This document shows, one piece after another, positions 46,801-55,800 of a DNA stretch of 64,000 nt. Under the pieces are notes generated by a model that was not told where the DNA came from, made no database searches, and was given only the letters and a program-made list of their open reading frames with translations. Each line of letters starts with the position of its first letter. Position 1 is the first letter of the stretch. This DNA is from Branchiostoma floridae. Taxonomy: Eukaryota > Chordata > Leptocardii > Amphioxiformes > Branchiostomatidae. A program made the translations under genes and the position numbers. The stretch covers positions 20,525,255-20,589,254 of the forward strand of contig NC_049989.1 of the NCBI RefSeq assembly GCF_000003815.2. The letters run 5' to 3'.

Positions 46801-49800
46801 ATTTTTATTTCAGCGCGGGAAATAGAATCAATTCTTTCCGACATAATTTTGGAACAATAGCGGGTCGCGTTCCCAAAATTCCTGTTCTAAATTTGAAGCT
46901 CTTTGGCTCGGCAACGTAAGTTACAAACCATCGTAAGTTTGTATGTAAAACCCGGGCGTCAGGCAAACCTCGCAAAGTGACCCCGCCCATAAACCGCCAG
47001 GGCAGTGTCGGCAGTGTTAGTGTGGGGATCCTTCGCCGACTTTGTCAAAGGGCCGCCGGCTATCAATCAAACGCGGATGTTGATTACTGTTTCAAACAGT
47101 CATGGTGCCGTACAGCGAAATTCATGCTTCGTGAATACATTCCTTGGACTTTCTTTCCCACAGCGGTGCTTTTACAAAATATTTATTAGACTGTAACACT
47201 GAGTCCCACATGTTTTAAAGAATAGAATCTGACGCGAAACAGCGGTTTTTGCCCGGTATTTTTCTTGAAACATGTCCGTGGGAATATCGTCTGACGGCGA
47301 GGCGGCGACGCAGGGATATCAAACCGTCAACATTACATAAGTCGCACGGTGGCTAACAACGCTGCGAAGATAACGTTACTAGCGCTCTAACTTAGTAAGC
47401 GCTTCAACTTCAGATGGCAACCCGGACAATATTTATCAAGTACTGTTGAGCTGAGTAAAGTTTGTTGTTTATGAGTTTTTAGTTGTCTTTGAAGCTTTTA
47501 TCCGAAATATTGTTACGTCAAACTGCTGAAGAAAAGTTAAGTGACTGCTACGATGATCGTAGATATGGCCCTAAAAACTGATAAAATAAGCCTTCTCAAT
47601 AGCCTAAAATGCAAGAGCTTAAGGGGGGCTTCGATACCGGACCCCGCCGGGGGCCTTCGCCGGCCCCCGGACCCCTGCCCCATCATTTCTGTTTTTTGAC
47701 GGTAACTAGCTATCTTTATTTTGATCGTGACGACGTCCACATACTAGTATTTTTCTGTGGGGAGGGGGGGGGGGGTCAAATATATTATGCTGCTTATTGT
47801 GTAACAGTGGGGTTTAAGCGCTGCCAAACTGACCACGTCAGTTGCTCTAGAGTTTTTGGTGTTGTGGTTTGCACGTTCGATTTGTCATCCGCCGACCCGG
47901 GGTCGATCCCCGTTATCGGCATGTTTGTTTCTTTCTGTTTTTTAATTTATAATTTTGTTAATATTAATATTAATTCATCCTTTGGACTGTGATTTGTGTA
48001 GATGTTATACCAAATGTCACTCGTTTGACTTCTATATGATGGTTTTAATTTCATTCATGTCAATCCTTTTTGATCCTTGATGTCGGCCTTGGTAGTAGTT
48101 CATTTCGAGAAGTTACTGTTAGAATGTTCAATTTTTGCGCAGGAGTGATTTGGAACAGTTCAATTTTGCATGGGAACGGGTATGGCTGAAATATGCTGTA
48201 TTTGCTCTCAAGCAAATGTCGGCCTTTCTAGTTAAAGAAAGATCTGTGTAGCTCATACCTTTTTTTTAAGAAAGATCTGTACGTGTGAATGCTTTTGTCC
48301 AACTGTACTGTACATTCACCAGCGGTACGCTATCGGGGCGTACCGGGCATCGAATTCGAAAGGTGCACTGTCGTTATTTCAGATCAAGAACATAGCGACG
48401 AATAAAGGCTTGTATGGTTACAAATTGACAGGATCAAAGTTCCCTTACTGTCTAAAACGTTAGTGTACAAATACTTGAGCTTTAAAACACTGTATCGTAT
48501 AAAAGCTCGATAAAAGCTTGGGGTTAGATTTACAATTTACAGTGTGCGTGTTGTATTTGACATTAAAGACCTCGCTTCTTTGCGTGCTTGCTGTGTGCTT
48601 GCTATTTGCCATTAAACACAACGGAAACCATTTAACGGGGGCCGCCCTAAGACGGTTCCCGTCGTAAGACGGAACGGATTTTTTGCTGATCTTATTATCC
48701 ATAAGTACACCGTGTTCGTTGCCACTGACTATGCTGATTACAAAGGTAAATAAACCAAGTTCATGCACACAGCTTTAATTTGCATTCCAAGTATACTTTA
48801 AGTTTAACATATTTACTTCATGTTTTTAAAAAAAAACAGAATTCTAACAGTAATGTTGGCAGTGCTGAATCACTGCGGTCACCGGCCTCTGCGTATTGGC
48901 GGCTCGTGTCGCTAACTATACGAACTCTTTCAAGCTGTCACACAACTGCCATGATACACATAAATAAAGCCCCATAAAACACTATGAATATGGGTCTTCA
49001 AATGTCTGTTGAGTAGAAAAGCAACCAAAAGGAAGCGACATAAACATTGCCACCATTGTGCTCCCAAGGGAGTGTGGCCGTGAAGGTGGCAGACTAGAGA
49101 ACGCTCCAAAGATTTATTTGACTGTAACAAATGATTCGTGCTGTCTATGAAAATAAGACTTGATAGAAAGATGTAGATGATATTTTCATATAATAAGACC
49201 GAGTTTTGTTGATGTTAGCGGTGTCTTTTTTTCGTAATGTTTTTTTTAGTCGGGCATTCACAATCAGTGCATTCAGCCCATTGCCCGTAAAAACATGAGC
49301 TGGATTGTACAGCCTTCCTCATGTGAGACAAGAAGTACATACAGTCACGATTTTACTGTCAAAAGAAAGCTAAAATATCATATTATTAATTTTTTTCTGT
49401 GTACTTAAATTTACCACTTACTTCTGAAGAGAGCAAAATGTAAAAAAAAGCGTACCGAGTTAGGCACACTGTCCAGCGCAGCACAAAATTGGAAGGTTAC
49501 ATACACGAAATTGTCTCACAGTGTTTGCCGCTCGTAACATGCAGCGCGAAAGGTTCATGAACCACATGAATGCATTTCTTATTCAAGTATGTTGTTCAAA
49601 TCTATGTGTAAAAAAATTCAGGCATCAAAACTTGACCACTCTCAGGCAACTAGCGATGGAGCGCCATGAGTTTGAGCGCAAGAAAAAGCGTACCGTGTTG
49701 GGGCACCTCCCGTTATACTTTGCATCGGGCATGTTTTGAGTCGATACTCTTCTCAGCGACCACCTGTCCAAATCGACCGGTTTTTCCCGGTCCCCCGGGT

Positions 49801-52800
49801 GGTGGTCTTGGGCAGGTTTGACTGTAATTACAATCTTAAGCAAATTGGCCAATTTTTAAAAGATTTCTTGATAGAAAGCATCAACTTGGCACCTATTGAA
49901 TCAAGTGGCCTTCGTCTTTTAGTAATTTTTATTTCAAGTTGGTATATGTTGTTGGAACATAATTATAAGATGTGAATAGTTCAAAAGGTAATTTCAACAC
50001 CATAAAATGCTAAAATAGCTTTGATATACACATTTCCCTTTTTAAAGGATATGCCAGCCTGCAGAATATTATACAAAGACCTGTGAGTCTGCTTTGATAC
50101 CAAATATGATTATGAAAGAAGAAAAATGAATAACATTATGGTTGTATTAATCTGTAATCTTCTGTCTCCCAACTAAACATCTCCCATTTCAAAATAAACA
50201 TATCCCATGGACAAATCTTCAAAACCTTATAAACATACCCCCAGAATAAATGTACCCCCCAAAAAATTACCAGTTTACTTTGTAGTAGACAACATAGAAT
50301 TGCTAGTAGATTTCAACCAACACAAATGCATTAGTTTTACATGCATATGCGGGTTCAACCACTTTGCTAGAATGCTGAATTTCCTTTTTTTTTTCTTTTC
50401 AGCAGACAGTGGACTATCCATATATACTATATAATTATATATAGTGGATGGACTATATATTTTATTCCTGACTTTTAGAAAAAGCATTGTGTGCTCCAAC
50501 TCGAAATTTTGTTGTTCAGATCTAGACAGCTCACATACAGTCAGAATTAATGAGTCATGCATCTGCCGTTGCTGTCTACAAAAAGAGCATTACCTTAATC
50601 AAATTTGTTCCAACTTCTCCTTCAACCTACTGTACTCAGAAAGCTTTTTGTTGGCACTTTCTGTGCGAGGAAGTTGTGAAGGATTTCTGGTCCTCTCCTT
50701 GCTGCTGTTGTAGGATACGTGTGTCTGCAGCTGAGCAGTCACAAGGCGTGGCAATCCGTTTAAGTAACAGTTGTTTATATGGTTACCTTAATTGTCTGAA
50801 GTTAGATTACTTTTAATATTCAAGTGTGTTGTTTACTCTAGGACCTGTGTTACGTCATCAGTAATACGTTTCCAATCTTTAATGTGGGGAGATTATCTGG
50901 ACATTTTTGCGATGATCGCATATTAAGCTTTTAGTGTGGTTTCTTCTATAATATCAGATTTGTTTCAGGGAATAATACTTGGGCAGCTTCAGCAGCTGAG
51001 CATGCAATAACAGTTTAATATAAGTCTTAGTTACTATTATAATAGTATATGGCTTTACCTTAATTGTCTGCACCCAGATGTTTGAATATTCAATTTGATA
51101 CTGTAACTACAGTGACTTGTTTTTTTACTCCTCAACACCCTCCAGTTTAATTCTAGAGTTCCATTTTTATTCTGTAGTGACCTCCCATATCTCAGTTACC
51201 TTACATCCAGATGGGCTGATATTGTAAGCTAAATTCAACATAGGTCTGCTGTTCCAGACATTGTCTGTAAAATTTTTAACAAGGCTAAAAAAATGTACTT
51301 TTCACAAATTTCAGCATACTAGTCGTACCTCCATACATTCAAAATTACTTGATACATCAGACAAATTTTATCTGCACTGGTTGGTTTCTTTGTTTCAGTG
51401 TTATGGGTGCTCTTACTACTATTAATAGTAACGTTAACCATCGTACGAGCACAAAATAAATCAGAAATACCTGCACATCTCGTATGTGACCAATTTTCTG
51501 CATTTTTTAAGTTAAAGTTTTCACTCCCTGTATTTGAGTATTCAGGTTTAGTCTTTTAGCCTGGACCTTCCTAAATCTAGGGATGATTTTGAATTCTAGA
51601 TTTTAGAGGATTCATGGCGCACACTCCAAGCTATTTCATTTTCACTTCAGAATGGGTAATGTTAATGTGCTGTCTACAAAATGGACTTACCTTTAGTTCC
51701 AAAGTTTGTCCAAAGTGTCTTTCGGCCTGGTCAGGAACGTCTTTGTTTGGATCTGGGTGAAGAAATTATGAAGGATTCTGGTCCTCTTGTTGCTGCTGTG
51801 CTTGTACGATACGAGCCTCTAAAGCTGAGCAGTCACAGGGTGTGGCAAATAGGTTTAGATTAGCATTATTCATTCAGTTTACTGTAATTGTCTGAACCTT
51901 AGTGTAAATGTTTGAATATTGAATATAACTTAATGTTGTTTACTCCAAGACCTACATAGATGTTTTATATGTACTTCAGAGGACTATTTTATTGTACCTA
52001 ATACTAGTAATAGGGGTGGATACCGGTACAATGTACCGGCACAAAACCATTTTTTCTCATTGGACCGGTCCAGAAAAACCGGACCTGTAAAAATTTGGTG
52101 GGCCGGATGTTAGATCAATTAGAAAATGAAGAGGTTATGTGGGCATGATTTTTTGGGGGGATCACAGGTTAAAGAAAATAATAAGAGTGAAGTACAGCAG
52201 CTGTAACAGTTTATTGTAATCTCTACCAAGTTTTACGGTCAATCGTATAGTGGCAGTTAGCCTTGTAGGCTTTTAAAACGCCAGTGGGACTCAAATACTC
52301 CACCAAACAGATTTCTTTGTAGCGGAATGGAGAATTGTCCATTCACAAGTTTTCACATACTGAATTAAGGTCCAGGTTCAGGTCCGGACCTGGACCTGAT
52401 CCTCTGGACCTAAACCGGACCTGGACCTGAATTTTCTGTACCAGTACCCATCCCTAGTACCTAATATTTAATGCTATTCACCATCATTATTTGATTGTAC
52501 TTATGATTTGTACATTTCTGTATAATTGTATAAAAAAAAATTATGTACAATGTATGTGGTCACAATATAAGCTAGTCTAGTCATCAGCTGCCTAGTGTCT
52601 CATTTTCTTGTCCTTTTTACATTATGAGTAAAGCTATATATATATTTAGTTAATGCTTCTAAACTTATGCTTCTAAGTAAAGCATGATGGGAAAATTAAA
52701 TAGTACAATTTAATACATTTCATCCCATTATGTCCCACCCCCCTCTACAGAGAATTGCCAGTGCTCGAGCAGAGGAAAAACACATTGATGATGTCATGGA

Positions 52801-55800
52801 GCGGCAGAGACTGGCCGCCCTCAAAAAACAGAGGGAAGAAGAGATCAAAAGAATGAAGGCAGAGAAGAGACAAGCAGGCGTGCTGAAAGAGCAAGTGGAA
52901 GAATTGAAGGACAGGGAAAGAGAGGTACTTTATTATGCACTATACATTCCAGTGCAGGGTGCCTTGTCTGCTGTGTATGCAGTACCTCTACATACTGATA
53001 GAGGCACTTCTGATATGAGGGTGTTTTATTGCATGTACTATGTAAGATGTGTTGATGTGACATGGTGAGTTTAGAGGCTGTGTTTTGCCACAGGCTTGTT
53101 ATAGCTAATATCATCATTATTATAACACAGTGTAGAAACACTTTAGATTATGTTTTTGATAAAAGAAAATTTACTTGGGGGGGTATGATTATATTGACAT
53201 TGGACGGTAGTACATAGAGCTGGTTGTGACTCAAGGACTGGGGCCTTCTATTATCCTCTGGCGGTGAAAGAATGTGTAACACAAGCTAAAGTGAGCCCTG
53301 ATTTTGGGGGGCTTTTGTAACAAGAAGGCATTTTGTACCAGGCCGTTCTAACATGAGAGTGGTTTGTTCCAGGCCGAGGCCCTAAAGCAGGAGGAGGCAG
53401 AACTGCTGAGGCAGCAGTGGGAGCTGGAGAAAATGGTGAGTTCTCCAAACCCACCTGCACTTCTGGACTAGAGATCAAGAGTTCAAATCCCAGCTACCAT
53501 ACCTTACCTGAAACTAAAAAAATATTGATTATAGCATCAGCCCATATATATATTAAGCTAACATTGGATCAACATTGTAGATCAGTCTAAAATAGTCAAT
53601 TTGGGGGGGGGGGGGTACTTTTTACTCACTTGTCACATGTAATGTAACAAGAACTAAAGACAAGTTGACAACATCAAGGTTACAGGATGAGTGAGACTAG
53701 AACAGCATCTCTTCTCCCTAAGTCAGAAACATCGGGATTGAGACAAGTTCGACTCACTGAGAATGAGACTAACATTTGTTAACTGTGTGTAATAGTTAGC
53801 AGCATATAAAACATACCGTACATCTTACACCATCTGTCTTTGTAAACAATGTACAGGAATTTTTTTATGATTATTACTTTGTGTTCTATAGGAGGCAGAA
53901 AGAAAAGCTTTTGAAGAGCAGAGAAAGAAAGCAGATCTTGGGTAAGTTTCAGAGTTGATATGATTGTGATTGTTACTTTTATAATTCACACCACTTACTT
54001 GAAGATAATATACAGTTGAGGTTTGCAATAATCCATGATCATTTACATTGTTATTTCTACAAACAGATTTTTGAAATATATTACTTGATACTTTCTTAAC
54101 TTAGACTTAGTGTAATTCCAAATTTGTACCTTGTGTCCAAATAGCAAGTGACCCTAATTTAATAGCTATTATTTAGTGATAAATCTATAGCACATCAATT
54201 TTGTCTGTCAAACTTCACATTACAGACAAAGGCTAGGGCGATTGTTTGTCACGGTGGAAGAAGCTAAAACCTGATATTTGATATTTGACATTTTCCATCT
54301 CCCACCTTTGTTTACAGCCGAGCCCTGTCCAGGCAGTACAAGATGCAGATGAGGAGGAAGTCACAGCAGGTGCAGGAGGCACTGGTGAGTCACTGCTTCA
54401 TCATGGGTTTGGAAAGAATACTGAAACTGATGCTGTCCCTGTCTCTGCTCTCAAAGAGCTGGACCTTAAGATACTGGTACCGCTGACAGAGCAAAAGGAG
54501 GGACAAGTTTTAGGCGGATTGGTTGTGGGCAGATGGATGGGTGGTTGATTGGTTGATTGATGGAAATCCTTAGGAGGTAAGATGCTGGGTTAAGAAAAAA
54601 ACAATGAAGATTAGACATCCACATAATGAGATACACCAAAAAAGCAGAGATCATTCATCAGTGACACTGTGTAGGTCTTGTTGAACAGCAGTTTTTATAT
54701 CCTAACTATTTGACTTGATATGTAAAGCAGGTGAGGATAGTTGAATGGGGAAACAAAAGATAAGGTTGATGCAATTTATCGATTAGCTCCTGTGGTTTGA
54801 GTTGAGACTGACATTATCACTCTCCGCCCATCAGGAGCTGGACCGTAAGATCCTGGCAGCGCTGACGGAGAAAGAACAGGAGGACCGGAGGCTGGAGACG
54901 GAGCGGCGGGAGCGGGCGCAGGCGGATGCTGCCTGGATGAAGGAGGTTGTGGAGAAACAGATGAGGCTGGAGAAGGAGAGAGAAGAGGAGCTGGATGAGA
55001 TGTACAGGTGAGACAGGTTTACGTTGCTTACATTATCGTGATTAGTTGGTGGGCAGGCCTTTAGCTAGGATTTTTACATAGGGGTTCCAAATTTTGTTCC
55101 ATTGTCACAGCAAGTGATAAAGGCGCCAGTATTGCAGATGGGTCAAGGCTCATCCACTTTCCAATGCATCATGCAGAGTTTTAGAGTGTTTTTAAAAGTC
55201 ATGTCAGAGAGGTCACAGTTGAAGACAGGTCAATCAGAATGATATGGTTGTCAGACAATCTGCTTCCCAGTGCAAGGGCGCATAGTTCGTCCAATTTGTG
55301 ATTATTTTTAGAACAGCAGGTCTAGATGCATGACGCCAGAACGCATGGCTGGCTAAAAGCCTGTAGGTGGGGTTTTCTAGAAAAAATTGCTAGGGGAGTG
55401 CTGCAATGGAGCTAAGTGGCCTAGCTCAGTCTTAAGATTAAGAATTGAGTGGTGACTGAAAATTTGTTGGACCCTCCTGAGTTGGTGTTAGATTTCTTGT
55501 TCCTGTTACTAATTGATGATGTTTGTGTTTCAGACATGAGGCGGAGCGACAGTGGGCCAAGCGGGACGCAGAATGGGAGAGAGAGAGGCTGGCCAGGGAG
55601 AGGCTCATGAAGGAGGTACATTTTGCAACAGTCTGCAAAGTTTTGAATATATTGTCATAGTCTGTAAAAGAGGTGGTGGTTTAAGGTTCACAGTTTTTGC
55701 TGTGACCTGTTTCATAGGAACTTGAGAGCTTTCCCCAAAACTTGTGCCCCATGATCAACCTGAGCGTATGACTGGCATGTTGGCTTTATTAACCAGGGAT

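Larger units (their letters stand above)
45300..49824 (-). mobile_element. 4.5-kb TA-flanked element of the CAGTCAAACCTG family
   Basis: It starts CAGTCAAACCTGCCC and ends GGGCAGGTTTGACTG, with TA at 45298-45299 and 49825-49826. Relative to the 487-bp MITE at 347-833 it is reversed and matches it in three blocks: 45300-45541, about 48515-48634 and 49716-49824. The third gap is a nested transposon (48635-49713). The first gap (about 45543-48510) is 3 kb of unique sequence that is either a lost interior of a parental element or another insertion. That stretch has no recognisable transposase, a C-rich/T-rich tract near 45700, a duplicated segment and a GC hairpin near 47640-47675. Confidence 0.7.
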
